Shown piece by piece: positions 54,948 to 64,000 of a DNA stretch of 64,000 bases. The notes below the pieces were generated by a model that saw only the letters and a list, made by a program, of their open reading frames with translations, did no database searches and was not told where the DNA came from. How positions within the stretch are numbered: the first letter of the stretch is position 1; each line of letters begins with the position of its first letter. Both the position numbers and the translations under genes were made by a program. The DNA lies in the NCBI GenBank assembly GCA_903863035.1, contig CAIPAT010000270.1, forward strand, positions 1-64,000, read 5' to 3'. Source of the stretch: an uncultured Lentisphaeria bacterium. GTDB taxonomy: Bacteria; Verrucomicrobiota; Lentisphaeria; Victivallales; Victivallaceae.

Positions 54948-57254
54948 ATGTTTAAAACAATTGAACTTAAAAATAAAAAATTTCTGCGCGTTGATTTTAT
55001 AAATCCCGCAGTTTACAGAATAAGGCTGGGGAATGAAAACGCTTTTGAAGAAAACTCTCTGGTCCGCTACGGAATAGTCAATGCCGGATGTGAAGATTTT
55101 CAGGTAAAAGAAACTGCAATAAGAGACCGTATTTCATTCTCCACTGAAAAATCTGCAATAAATGTCAGCAAAAAAAATGGAATGGCAGAACTTTTAAACA
55201 GTCACGGGCTCTCTCTTTTGTCCGGAGCATTGGATCCTGTCTCGGAAAAGAGCAAGGGGTTTGATATATCATTCAACCTCGACAGCTCCGACAGGCTCTA
55301 CGGTTTTGGCGACGAGACGAGAACTAAAATTCAGAAGCGCGGACATAAAAATAAAATTGTGGTGATGAACTTTGCAAGTTACTGCCCGGTTCCATTTGTC
55401 ATGAGTAAAAAAGGATGGGGCTTGTTCTTGAATACCACGTTTTTTCACTATTTTGACGCCGGGGCCACCGATCCCGGCATGCTCCGTTTTTACTCGGAGA
55501 AAGGCGGACTTGACTATTTTATGATTGCCGGAGACTCGCTGAATGATATTCTTGAAAAATACTGCGGAATCACCGGCAAACCGCATTTGCTGCCCAAATG
55601 GGGATACGGCCTGACTTATATATGCGACGAACGCAATGTTAACGCGCGTGAAATGCTTTATGAGGCTTACGAGTTCAGGCGTCAGGGCATCCCCTGCGAC
55701 ACTATTGGCCTGGAACCGGACTGGATGGAAGAACATTACGACTACAGCGTCGAAAAACAATGGGACAACAAGCGTTTTCACATTCCGTTCTGGCTCAAGG
55801 GCAGAGACTTCGCCACTTTTGACGCGGCTTTGAAAAATATGAAGTTTAAGCTAAGTTTATGGCTTTGCTGCGATTATGACTTGAGCGAATATGAGGAAAC
55901 CCTGCTTGACCGGGAAGAGACTAAGCCCATTGAGACTCAAAACGGATTCTCGGATCAGGAGAATATTTTTCAGGATCCTCATTTCTATCCTCAATATTTA
56001 GACAAAATAACCAAACGCGGCGAACCCTGGTTTGAGCATTTGAAAAAATTTGTTGATGACGGCGCCGCCGCTTTCAAACTGGACGGGGCTAATCAGATAT
56101 GCTTCCATCCTGACCGTAAATGGAAGAACGGCATGGAGGACTGCGAGATGCATAATCTCTATCCGACGCTTCTCAACAAGCAAATGAGTCTTGGCTTCAA
56201 AGAACATACCGGCAGAAGGTCCATGATTTTCACATCAGGCGGCTATGCCGGCATTCAGCGCTATTCGGCAACCTGGGCCGGCGACACCATCAGTTCGGAA
56301 GACGGCGATAAAAGAGCGTTGGTCTCCATGCTTAATCACGGGCTTTCCGGTCACTCCAATGTCTGTTCCGATATGGAGGTATGGACCAAACCGGGAGTGC
56401 ATTACGGTTTTTTTCAAACATTGTCCGAGGTGCTTTCCTGGCATATGTACAACCAGCCATGGTTTCTTGGCGAGGAGCAGGCGGAACTTTTTAAGTTTTA
56501 CGCGCGCCTCCGCTATAAACTGATTCCATACATATACTCATATGCCCATATCGCCGCTCAAACCGGCACCCCTGTAATGCGGGCCATGCCTCTGGCATTT
56601 CCGGACGATGACCGGTGTGATGATTTTATTCATCAATACATGTTCGGGGATTTCTTTCTGGTTGCCGCGTTTGATGACAACGTGTATTTGCCGGAAGGCG
56701 GATGGATTGACTTCTGGACAGGGGAGACGCATCATGGCAGTCAGGTAATTCCCGCCAGGTTTCCGGAGAACCGCGGCGGCCCGCTTTTCGTCAAAGCCGG
56801 GGCGATAATACCTACCCAGGCGGTGAAAAACAGCATTGGAGCCGACACGCCTGAGGAAATTATCTGGGATGTGTACCCCAAAGGCAAGTCTGAATTCACG
56901 CTGTGCGAAGATGACGGGGAAAGCTATGACTACTTGAACGGCAAAATCGCCAGAACCCGTTTTGAGTGCGCGGAAAATTCGCAAGGTTTCACAATAACAA
57001 TACATCCGCGCACGGGTTCCTATAATAAAATGCCGGCGAAACGAACCCACACAATCAGAATCTTTTCCAATGAAAAATTGTGCCTGAAAGAACCGGATAT
57101 TAAATGCAACTATGATTCCGCGGGAAAAATATTGTCAATTGAGGAGCTTGATGAAAATGGCGGAGCAATTTCCCTGGATATAATAAGAAATAAGAGAACT
57201 GGTAAGCCGTTAAAAAATAAACCGTTTAATGTGTTAATCGCCAACAAAAAGTAG
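54948..57254 (+). CDS. Glycoside hydrolase family 31 (alpha-glucosidase/xylosidase-like)
   Basis: A 768-aa GH31 enzyme without signal peptide. The N-terminal beta-domain has [19 protein letters not shown]; the barrel has [31 protein letters not shown], the nucleophile FKLDGANQ (about residue 380) and the acid/base [10 protein letters not shown] (about 442). C-terminal beta-domains follow ([25 protein letters not shown]). It cleaves alpha-glucosidic, xylosidic or related bonds in the cytoplasm. It is the first gene of locus D; its stop codon overlaps the ribosome site of the next gene. Confidence 0.93.
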   Translation: MFKTIELKNKKFLRVDFINPAVYRIRLGNENAFEENSLVRYGIVNAGCEDFQVKETAIRDRISFSTEKSAINVSKKNGMAELLNSHGLSLLSGALDPVSEKSKGFDISFNLDSSDRLYGFGDETRTKIQKRGHKNKIVVMNFASYCPVPFVMSKKGWGLFLNTTFFHYFDAGATDPGMLRFYSEKGGLDYFMIAGDSLNDILEKYCGITGKPHLLPKWGYGLTYICDERNVNAREMLYEAYEFRRQGIPCDTIGLEPDWMEEHYDYSVEKQWDNKRFHIPFWLKGRDFATFDAALKNMKFKLSLWLCCDYDLSEYEETLLDREETKPIETQNGFSDQENIFQDPHFYPQYLDKITKRGEPWFEHLKKFVDDGAAAFKLDGANQICFHPDRKWKNGMEDCEMHNLYPTLLNKQMSLGFKEHTGRRSMIFTSGGYAGIQRYSATWAGDTISSEDGDKRALVSMLNHGLSGHSNVCSDMEVWTKPGVHYGFFQTLSEVLSWHMYNQPWFLGEEQAELFKFYARLRYKLIPYIYSYAHIAAQTGTPVMRAMPLAFPDDDRCDDFIHQYMFGDFFLVAAFDDNVYLPEGGWIDFWTGETHHGSQVIPARFPENRGGPLFVKAGAIIPTQAVKNSIGADTPEEIIWDVYPKGKSEFTLCEDDGESYDYLNGKIARTRFECAENSQGFTITIHPRTGSYNKMPAKRTHTIRIFSNEKLCLKEPDIKCNYDSAGKILSIEELDENGGAISLDIIRNKRTGKPLKNKPFNVLIANKK

Positions 57255-57264
57255 GAGGCGGAAA

Positions 57265-58029
57265 ATGAAAAAGAAAAATGTAAATGACTGGATGAATTTT
57301 ACGCTCATCGAACTCCTGATTGTGATCTCGATCATCGCGATCCTCGCCTCAATGCTGCTGCCGGCGCTCAATAAGGCGCGTGAAAAAGCCAAGGCTGCCA
57401 AATGCATCAGCAACATGAAACAGCTCGGAAGTGGTTTTGGTATGTATTTCGGCGACAATAATGACTGGGTGCCGCAGCCGATGGCAACAAACGGAACCAC
57501 ATATAATTCTCAATGGGATTGGCTGCTCAGAACGTATGTCGGATTGCCGACCTCCGCCGTTTATGCCGGCGGCAATTATCCGAACGGCGAAAAGAGCGTC
57601 TATCATTGCCCTGCCGGACGCGTTTACAACAATGCAGTATGTCGCGGTTATGCAATTAATCTAAATCTATCCAGCGCGACCGGCCTGTATGCCAAAATCT
57701 CCAGATGCAAACAAACATCCAAGCTGGTATTGATGTCAGAACTCTGTTGTAGATGGAATGACGCGACTTCACCATATGGCGACCTTGCTTTATTTGGGAC
57801 ATATAGCAACGGGGAAACTATGTGGGGCGGCGAAACCCGTACCGGCACCAATTCTACCGCTATTGAAATCGCGTGGAGGCATAACAATAAATGCAACATT
57901 CTGTCCGCTGCCGGCGATGTGAAGACTTTGGGGCCTCTGCCCCGGGCTCCTTATGACCAGACCTTATTTTGGACATACGGCGTAAACAAGAAGCTGGATT
58001 TTCTTCTGTGGGGCGGGTGGCCTGATTAA
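57265..58029 (+). CDS. Pseudopilin-like protein (prepilin-type N-terminus), locus D
   Basis: A 254-aa protein with the prepilin-type stretch [29 protein letters not shown] at residues 11-39; Asn at -1. The globular part has a Cys set ([23 protein letters not shown]) and ends [22 protein letters not shown], in DUF1559-like style. The AGGAGG ribosome site overlaps the GH31 stop codon, so the two genes are coupled. DNA of the first 100 bp is near that of the other three copies. Confidence 0.92.
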   Translation: MKKKNVNDWMNFTLIELLIVISIIAILASMLLPALNKAREKAKAAKCISNMKQLGSGFGMYFGDNNDWVPQPMATNGTTYNSQWDWLLRTYVGLPTSAVYAGGNYPNGEKSVYHCPAGRVYNNAVCRGYAINLNLSSATGLYAKISRCKQTSKLVLMSELCCRWNDATSPYGDLALFGTYSNGETMWGGETRTGTNSTAIEIAWRHNNKCNILSAAGDVKTLGPLPRAPYDQTLFWTYGVNKKLDFLLWGGWPD

Positions 58030-58155
58030 TTATTGGAGAAAGACAGAAAGAAATGGAAATGTTCAGCAACGTCAGGAATATGGTTCCCGTTGAGAAAATC
58101 GGTGAATTGCAGGCTGAAAACTTATGGAAAATTTAAAACCGCAAGGAAATTTTAA

Positions 58156-61100
58156 ATGCAAGTGAAACTTAAAGCATGTCTGTTGATTACGATTATTCTG
58201 GTCTCAGGCCTTATGAACGGAGCAGAAAACCTGTTCGGCAACAAAGACTTGTCGGCACAGTATAACTGGGGAGCTGTTTCCAACATTCCAGCCGGAACCG
58301 GTGAGACAAAAATTGAAAGCGAAATTTTAAATTTAACCAGAAAAAAATCCGGCGGCGATTTTAAATTCTATAAGGCCTTTCCAAAAATGGAGGAAGGCGT
58401 TGAATACCGTTTCCTTTGCAAATTAAAAAAATCCGGCGGCGGTTCCGGACAGATGCGAATAATCGCGCTGGAAAAAGGGAAATTTGACATTCTCTTTTCG
58501 CAAAAGATTGACCAGGCTGATGAGTGGGTGACCATCGATGCGGTGTTTAAAGCTCCCGAAGCGTCCAAGATGACGCTTGCGCAATTCTTCGCGCCGGATG
58601 AGATCGATGGCAGTCTCGCCGTCACGCAAATGACCCTGCTTCCCGCCGCCCAGGCGACAGCGACGACGGCGCTTAATCCCGTCGTCATTGAAAAAAAATA
58701 CAAGCCTGCGGCGGAAGCAGCGGTTCCCGGACTGACGCCGTATATTGAAAAAAACATCTTGATGAACGGCGACTTTTCCCTGAAACAGCTTGACCTTGAT
58801 CTGCCGCGCTTTTGGCAGGCAGGCTATGGCATGGAAACCGCCGAACATTGGCCGCTGTATGCCGTGAAAGACGGAAGATGTATTTTCAAATCTCCATTCC
58901 GCTTTAAGCAAACGCTGGATATTACTCAGGAAATACCAACCGCCTACACGCTCTCCTTTTCAGCCGCAATTGAGTCAGGAACCCTGCTCTGCGGGGTGGG
59001 ATATCGCGATCTGGTCAATTCAAGCGACTCCGCAATATCCATGAAATCGTTTCCGGCGAAGAGTTCCAGGCAGAACTATTCATTTGACTTTGAGTCCAAG
59101 CCGGAATTGATGGCGGGGAGTCTGCTCATCTCTTTCTCCGCCAAGGGCGGCACGGTTGATTTGGGCGAAGTAACTCTAAAGCCAGCGAAACCGAAAGCCT
59201 GCGGAAAAGAAAAAGGATTGTTCATCGAGAGTAAACAGAAAATGTATCCCGCGCGTGGAATATGCATTCCCGATCTCTATTCCTATTACGACTTGAAGGC
59301 CGCGAAATATTTGCGCAAGTACCTGTTCCTGGCATCCGGGAAATATCTGGATATATATCTGGCGAAAAAAAGCGACGTCAAAGAGAACAGCGGACTCATT
59401 TATGTCGGCTGCGAATTTGCCGGAGACAAAGAGCGGTCCGGCATCCGGCCCGGCGGCTTCGCTATACACAGCGGGGATGGCATGGTTCGCATCGCGGGTT
59501 GCGATAATGACGATGGCGTAATCCAGGGCGCTTTTGCGGCGCTGCGCAAGCTGGGCGTAGCATTTTATACGGAAGCGAATTACGAATTGCCTGCGGATGA
59601 AACGCTCTGCCTGCCGGAATTCACCGTGGAACGGAACCCTGCCTTCCCCATGCGCTTTGCCGGCAACGGGGACAGGACTTCATTTAACGCCCTCGGTTAT
59701 TCAGATCAGTTTTTATGGGCTGACCCGCGCAGGCTAGGCAGATGGCTGTATAATGAACATACCGCGTCCTTTCTGGTGGATCCGAACATCTATTTCAAAG
59801 GACACCCGGAATATTACGCCATGAACGCCAAGGGAGAGCGTAAATATCCCGACCGGGGCGTGGTGGATATACACCTGTGCATGTCAAATCCGCAGGTACA
59901 GGAAATTGCGATCCGCAATATGCTTTGGTGGATGGAGGCCGAACCCTGGGCAAAACTGTTTTTTGTCGGCAGCGGCGACGGGGACGGCTGGTGCCAGTGC
60001 CCGAACTGCCGGGCCTGGGATGTCGGCGGCAGTCATCCGTCGCAGGGTTATTTGAGTGATCGCAATTTCCGCTTTATCAATATCATCGCCCGGGAAGCGG
60101 CAAAAAAATATCCGGACAAAATGATCGCCACGCTGGCATATACCGGTTGTCGCAAGGCTCCATTAAAGGAAAAGTTGGAAAAAAATGTCGTGATCTTTTA
60201 TTGCACATATCCGCCGGTCTGGAACTGCAACAGACACGCTTTCTGCTCCGAAAACCTTCACGGCTGGGAAGAGTACAATGAATGGATTACCCAATATCCA
60301 GGGAAAATTTTTATTTACGATTATCCTATGGGCGGGAAAACCCCGAACGGCGGACTGTATGCGCTCATTCAGAAGCTCAGGATTTATGCCGCGGGGAATT
60401 GCAAAGGCATCTACTACTGCGCCTGGGATTCGTTTAGAAAAGAATTCAACTATGTCATCGGAAAGATGCTATGGGAACCGAACCTCAACGCGGAAGCCGA
60501 GATAGATAAATTCATGAAATACTACTACGGCAAAGACGCTTATCCATATTTCCGCGAGTATTTCAGTCTTGTCGCCGAAAAAGAAATGGCCAAAAGCCTG
60601 CATCGTCCGGAGAAGGAGATCAGGATTGATCCCCAGCAGGGAGCTGTAATGGTGGATCATGACTTTTACAAAAAAGGCAAGGCGCTGCTCGATCAAGCCC
60701 TGACGGCGGTAGAAAAGAATAAAAGCATGGGCTTTGAAGATATCGAGAAGCAGAAATTGTACTTGCAAACTGAATACGTGCTTAACTATAACAAGACCGG
60801 CGGCCTGAAAGGCGAAGCGCTGGCGGAATTCGCCAGAAATCTCGGCGAAGTGGTGGCTTTGGATAAAAAATACAATTTCCCCTATCCGGTCTGGTGGTTG
60901 TCAATGCGGGAAATGCTTGCGACGAGGGCGCAGATTGATATCGGCGACGCTAAACCCTGGCAGGCGTCGCCGGTGATCGCGGAACTCCTCAAGGACCCGG
61001 TGGCCATGATCGCCAGGCAGACAGTGAGCTATGAAAAAACGGCGGACGGCTTGAAATTTGATCTGTCCATGATGGTTGGCGGCGAGGGATTGAAAAATTA

Positions 61101-61518
61101 TCAGTATGAAAAAATACCGAAAACCGTGCGCCCGTATGCCAGAGTATTGCGCCGGGCAAGTTCGCCGTTCTCCGGTCTAACCACTACATTCGAGTTGAAT
61201 AAAAAGCCGGACAAGGATGCAACTATCCGTCTCGAAGGTTTGGATGATGAGAAACCGGGCCGGGCAGCCTGCGAAGTTCTTCTGAACGGCAAAACTGTTT
61301 TCAGCGGCGAAAATACGTTCGCGGAAGATGATTGGAGCGGCATGGAAATTAAAATCCCCGACGGCATTCTCAAGCAAGGCGAAAACACGATGATAATCCG
61401 GAATACCACACAAGACAAAAGTCTGCCGCAGGGAACAACCCAGTTGCAGGAAAAGCCTCAGGAGGATTATTCCTGGGGGTGGATCATGATATCGGGCGTT
61501 AAATTGAAAATCCCATAA
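58156..61518 (+). CDS. Large secreted DUF4838 protein with beta-sandwich domains
   Basis: A 1120-aa secreted protein with a signal peptide (residues 1-22, ending NGAEN). Two beta-sandwich, CBM-like domains (about 25-170 and 195-345) precede an alpha/beta N-domain (AAKYLRKYLFLASGKYLDIYLAKKSD) and a DUF4838 barrel with FVGSGDGDGWCQCPNCRAWD (about 605-630). A C-terminal beta-domain follows. It is a larger paralogue of 38445-40265. DUF4838 is thought to be glycosidase-like, related to alpha-glucuronidases; no activity is proven. AAGGAA precedes the ATG. Confidence 0.8.
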   Translation: MQVKLKACLLITIILVSGLMNGAENLFGNKDLSAQYNWGAVSNIPAGTGETKIESEILNLTRKKSGGDFKFYKAFPKMEEGVEYRFLCKLKKSGGGSGQMRIIALEKGKFDILFSQKIDQADEWVTIDAVFKAPEASKMTLAQFFAPDEIDGSLAVTQMTLLPAAQATATTALNPVVIEKKYKPAAEAAVPGLTPYIEKNILMNGDFSLKQLDLDLPRFWQAGYGMETAEHWPLYAVKDGRCIFKSPFRFKQTLDITQEIPTAYTLSFSAAIESGTLLCGVGYRDLVNSSDSAISMKSFPAKSSRQNYSFDFESKPELMAGSLLISFSAKGGTVDLGEVTLKPAKPKACGKEKGLFIESKQKMYPARGICIPDLYSYYDLKAAKYLRKYLFLASGKYLDIYLAKKSDVKENSGLIYVGCEFAGDKERSGIRPGGFAIHSGDGMVRIAGCDNDDGVIQGAFAALRKLGVAFYTEANYELPADETLCLPEFTVERNPAFPMRFAGNGDRTSFNALGYSDQFLWADPRRLGRWLYNEHTASFLVDPNIYFKGHPEYYAMNAKGERKYPDRGVVDIHLCMSNPQVQEIAIRNMLWWMEAEPWAKLFFVGSGDGDGWCQCPNCRAWDVGGSHPSQGYLSDRNFRFINIIAREAAKKYPDKMIATLAYTGCRKAPLKEKLEKNVVIFYCTYPPVWNCNRHAFCSENLHGWEEYNEWITQYPGKIFIYDYPMGGKTPNGGLYALIQKLRIYAAGNCKGIYYCAWDSFRKEFNYVIGKMLWEPNLNAEAEIDKFMKYYYGKDAYPYFREYFSLVAEKEMAKSLHRPEKEIRIDPQQGAVMVDHDFYKKGKALLDQALTAVEKNKSMGFEDIEKQKLYLQTEYVLNYNKTGGLKGEALAEFARNLGEVVALDKKYNFPYPVWWLSMREMLATRAQIDIGDAKPWQASPVIAELLKDPVAMIARQTVSYEKTADGLKFDLSMMVGGEGLKNYQYEKIPKTVRPYARVLRRASSPFSGLTTTFELNKKPDKDATIRLEGLDDEKPGRAACEVLLNGKTVFSGENTFAEDDWSGMEIKIPDGILKQGENTMIIRNTTQDKSLPQGTTQLQEKPQEDYSWGWIMISGVKLKIP

Positions 61519-61585
61519 ACACAAGCACCCCACAGATTTTTACGTTAGCGTCAAAAGATAAAAGCGATAAGGAAAAAAGTTACGC

Positions 61586-63811
61586 ATGAATGAATTTTTG
61601 ATTAACTTCCCATTGGAACGGACGCATTGCGGAGTACCGCTGGGCAACGGCAATATGGGGACGCTGGTATGGGGCGGCGATAACCGTCTTTGCCTGACGG
61701 TAAATCGGGGGGATCTTTGGGATCATCGTCAAGGCGAATATGTGATGCCGGGACAGACTTATAAAGACTTGGTAGCGTTGCACGACCCTTATGATGTCGA
61801 GCCAGTCAATCAGCGGTTTATCCGGAAAGACTTTCCTATAGATTATGAACGCGACGGCGTCTGGTGGACTTCCAGTCGTCTTCCGGTCGGACGTTTTGAA
61901 TTGGAACTGAATCCCGGATTAAAATTGTCCAAGGCGGTTCTGGAATATGCTTCCGGGATGCTGACGGTATTTACGGAAAACGGCAGAAGTTTGCGGCTGG
62001 TTCACAGCTTCTCCGGCAATCAATTGCTGATCGAAGACGCTGACCGCATTATTGCCCGCGTCAAATGCCGTCCCGCCTGGGAATGGGCGGGCGAAACTCT
62101 CGCGAAAGTCGGCTTTGTTCCGCCTGAAATGCTCGACGGCGAAAGTGGAGACGGATGGTTTCAAGCCTGCCCGGACGATTTCGGCGTGACGGCGCTCTGC
62201 CGCCGCACGGATTACGGCCTGGCGGTTTCTTTGGAACTGGGCTATGCGCCGGTGCTGAATAAAGCATCGGAAGATTTTCAAACCACCTTTAAAGCCGTCG
62301 CCGGCTGGTGGAAAAATTACTGGGAGGATGCGCCGTCAATCCGGATTCCGGACGATTTTCTTAACCGGTTTTACAAGTTCGCCATGTATAAATTCGCCTG
62401 CGCTACTCATCCCGGCGGCATCGCCTGCTCACTGCAGGGGCCGTGGCTGGAAGAATACCAGACTGCGCCGTGGAGTTGCGACTATCATTTTAATGTCAAC
62501 ATCCAGCAGATTTACACGCTGGCGTTCGCCGCTGGCAAGTTTGAGCACTTGATGCCGTTGTTTGATATGCTGGAATCAGAATCTTTCCAGCGGGTGATGC
62601 GCGAAAACGCCCGCAATCTGTTCGGCATTGATGACGGCTTACTGCTTACTCATGCGGTAGATGACCGGGGGTATCAATGCGGCGGCGTCAGCGTCGGCAG
62701 CGTTCTTGATTTTGCCTGCGGCGGCTGGACCGCTCAGCTTTACTGGCTCTATTACAAATATACGCTGGACAAAGAGTTTCTCAAAAAACGCGCTTATCCG
62801 TTCATTTACGGCGTCATGCGGGTCTTTGAAGAAACGCTGGAGGAACATGACGGCAGATTGTCTATTCCTTTGAGCATTTCCGCCGAATACGGCAGTATTT
62901 TTCAGATAGAAAAAGACGGGCGTTCCGTCTGGCAGAATACCGGACGCGATCCGTCCTATCAACTGGCCTGCATTCACATGCTGTCGGACATGCTGCTGGA
63001 GACCAGTGAAATTCTCGGTTTCAATCCCAAACCGGTCTGGCTGGAGATTAAACAGCGCGTTCCGGAATATACGCTTATCGGCGAACAGGGTAATGAACAT
63101 ATCGCCGTCTGGGAAGGAAAGGATTTGGACGTCTGCCACCGTCATCATTCGCATCTGGCCTGCATCTATCCGTTCGACACCCTGAAGAATATCTCTCCTG
63201 AACAGCAGCGCATTATTGATAATTCCATAGACCATTGGATATTGAAAGGCATGGGTGAATGGAGCGAATGGTGTTATCCATGGGCTGCGATTATTCAGGC
63301 GCGGCTCGGATTTAAGGACGCACCGGTTATACTGCTGAACATCTGGAAGGAAATTTTCATCAATGAAGGCTTTGCAACAGTTTACCTGCCGAAGTTCCGC
63401 GGATTGTCCGCGCACCGGCGGAATGACATGCTCAAACCTAAAGAAACCAGCGAGATTATGCAGCTTGACGGCACGATGGCCGGAGCTACCGCCATTATTG
63501 AAATACTGGTACATGAGAAACAGGGTGTTGTCCATCTGTTTCCGGGAGTTCCCGATAAATGGCTGGATATTTCATTCAAAAATATCCGGCTGCCTGGAGC
63601 TTTCCTGATCAGTGCCGAACGCAAAAACGGCAAGCTGATATCGCTGAGTATTAAGAGCCTGAAAGGCGGCGCGATGAAGCTAAAAGCCGATGATAGCGAG
63701 TCGGCAGTTCAATTGCAATTTTCGTCAGGAGAAGAGAAAGAGCTCTGCCGATGCCAAACGAACCACGTTGTTCCGTCGTCGGATCATGTTTTCAGTCGAA
63801 GCAGAGTATAA
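61586..63811 (+). CDS. Glycoside hydrolase family 95-like protein
   Basis: A 741-aa protein without signal peptide. The N-terminal beta-domain has CGVPLGNGNMGTLVWGG and VNRGDLWDHR; the alpha/alpha barrel has GPWLEEYQTAPWSCDYHFNVNIQQIY and CHRHHSHLACIYPFDTL, like the HRHVSHLYGLYP stretch of GH95, with EWSEWCYPWAAIIQARLG. The C-terminal beta-domain has HLFPGVPDKWLDISFKNIRLPGAFLISAE. GH95 acts on alpha-L-fucose or alpha-L-galactose. It is the last gene of locus D and faces a minus-strand gene across a terminator. Confidence 0.85.
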   Translation: MNEFLINFPLERTHCGVPLGNGNMGTLVWGGDNRLCLTVNRGDLWDHRQGEYVMPGQTYKDLVALHDPYDVEPVNQRFIRKDFPIDYERDGVWWTSSRLPVGRFELELNPGLKLSKAVLEYASGMLTVFTENGRSLRLVHSFSGNQLLIEDADRIIARVKCRPAWEWAGETLAKVGFVPPEMLDGESGDGWFQACPDDFGVTALCRRTDYGLAVSLELGYAPVLNKASEDFQTTFKAVAGWWKNYWEDAPSIRIPDDFLNRFYKFAMYKFACATHPGGIACSLQGPWLEEYQTAPWSCDYHFNVNIQQIYTLAFAAGKFEHLMPLFDMLESESFQRVMRENARNLFGIDDGLLLTHAVDDRGYQCGGVSVGSVLDFACGGWTAQLYWLYYKYTLDKEFLKKRAYPFIYGVMRVFEETLEEHDGRLSIPLSISAEYGSIFQIEKDGRSVWQNTGRDPSYQLACIHMLSDMLLETSEILGFNPKPVWLEIKQRVPEYTLIGEQGNEHIAVWEGKDLDVCHRHHSHLACIYPFDTLKNISPEQQRIIDNSIDHWILKGMGEWSEWCYPWAAIIQARLGFKDAPVILLNIWKEIFINEGFATVYLPKFRGLSAHRRNDMLKPKETSEIMQLDGTMAGATAIIEILVHEKQGVVHLFPGVPDKWLDISFKNIRLPGAFLISAERKNGKLISLSIKSLKGGAMKLKADDSESAVQLQFSSGEEKELCRCQTNHVVPSSDHVFSRSRV

Positions 63812-63820
63812 TAAGCGTAA

Positions 63821-63850
63821 ATAAAAAATGCGGGAACTAAGTCCCGCATT
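63821..63850. terminator. Bidirectional terminator
   Basis: Nine-bp stem AATGCGGGA / TCCCGCATT with loop ACTAAG. On the minus strand it is followed by a T-run (TTTTTTAT), giving a strong terminator for the right-edge gene; the plus side is weaker (CGTTAATTC). Confidence 0.85.
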
Positions 63851-63878
63851 CGTTAATTCATTTATACAAAATCGATAA

Positions 63879-64000
63879 TTACTCTTTGGCCGGTACGAAT
63901 TCGCCTTTCCTGGCGTTAATGATGATGGTTACCGGCTGGCCTTTTTTGACCTCAATCACCTGGGAGCAGCGCTGATTATGCCAGGCCTTTACCATGGCTT
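63879..64000 (-). CDS. C-terminal end of a beta-rich secreted-type protein (partial)
   Basis: Only the last 39 codons lie in the window; the 5' part is beyond the right edge. The peptide VKAWHNQRCSQVIEVKKGQP followed by VTIIINARKGEFVPAKE ends like the locus A protein at 26560-27219 (KVKKGAKVTITGFAKPAEFVPAQE). It is likely a member of the same small secreted beta-sandwich family. It uses the terminator just downstream. Confidence 0.7.
   Translation of the reverse strand, partial: AMVKAWHNQRCSQVIEVKKGQPVTIIINARKGEFVPAKE

Overview
The window looks like a chromosomal piece from a glycan-degrading member of the PVC group, most likely Lentisphaerota (Victivallis/Lentisphaera-like). This is inferred from gene content: four short pseudopilin-like proteins with an (F)TL(I/V)E(L/F) N-terminus, two DUF4838 proteins, GH172/DUF2961, GH95-like and GH31 enzymes, a UroD-like protein, GTP-type PEP carboxykinase, and regulator-linked sugar-catabolic clusters. 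No rRNA, tRNA, CRISPR array, complete insertion sequence or replication origin was seen.

Left part (1-22 kb), housekeeping and accessory genes. A heptanucleotide array abuts an overlapping arnB-arnT pair (minus strand). Next come a TIR-bounded MITE-like element, a hipBA-type toxin/antitoxin pair, a ferritin-like/VIT1 metal transporter, a UroD-family protein, a second copy of the MITE-like element, and a GH172 protein. They are followed by PEP carboxykinase, a three-gene DevC/DevA/DevB-like ABC exporter with ATGA overlaps, a stress block (clpB, two hsp20 genes) separated by an 8-bp tandem array, and a zinc-ribbon protein tightly followed by a TTG-started thiE. A repeat-rich gene-free stretch leads to an unrecognised two-gene unit (122-aa protein plus a SEC-C-motif protein).

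Right part (22.8-63.8 kb), four adjacent glycan/sugar-acid catabolic loci. Locus A (22.8-29.6): LacI-type regulator, pseudopilin, GH51-like secreted glycosidase, secreted beta-rich protein, alpha/alpha-barrel protein, broken DapA/NanA-like gene, SGNH hydrolase. Locus B (30.0-38.3): FadR/GntR regulator, FAD oxidoreductase, sugar epimerase-like TIM barrel, beta-propeller protein, HpcH/HpaI aldolase, GH5-SGNH fusion, pseudopilin. Locus C (38.4-52.3): GntR regulator divergent from a roughly ten-gene minus-strand run holding pseudopilin, sialidase-like protein, LamG-type large secreted protein, Gfo/Idh/MocA dehydrogenase, SDR, aldo/keto reductase, HpcH/HpaI aldolase, D-2-hydroxyacid dehydrogenase, esterase and DUF4838. 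Locus D (53.9-63.8): AraC regulator divergent from GH31, pseudopilin, large DUF4838 protein and GH95-like enzyme. A stand-alone Fe-S aldo/keto reductase lies between C and D.

The most striking pattern is that every one of the four loci has exactly one regulator and exactly one pseudopilin-like gene alongside a different set of glycosidases. All four pseudopilins lack the Gly normally found before the prepilin-peptidase cut site. Other points worth a second look are the MITE-like family, a pair of perfect AT-rich palindromes 21 bp apart in front of the locus C regulator, an unusual GH5-SGNH fusion, gene decay at the end of locus A, and a truncated gene at the window's right edge whose C-terminus resembles the locus A beta-rich protein.
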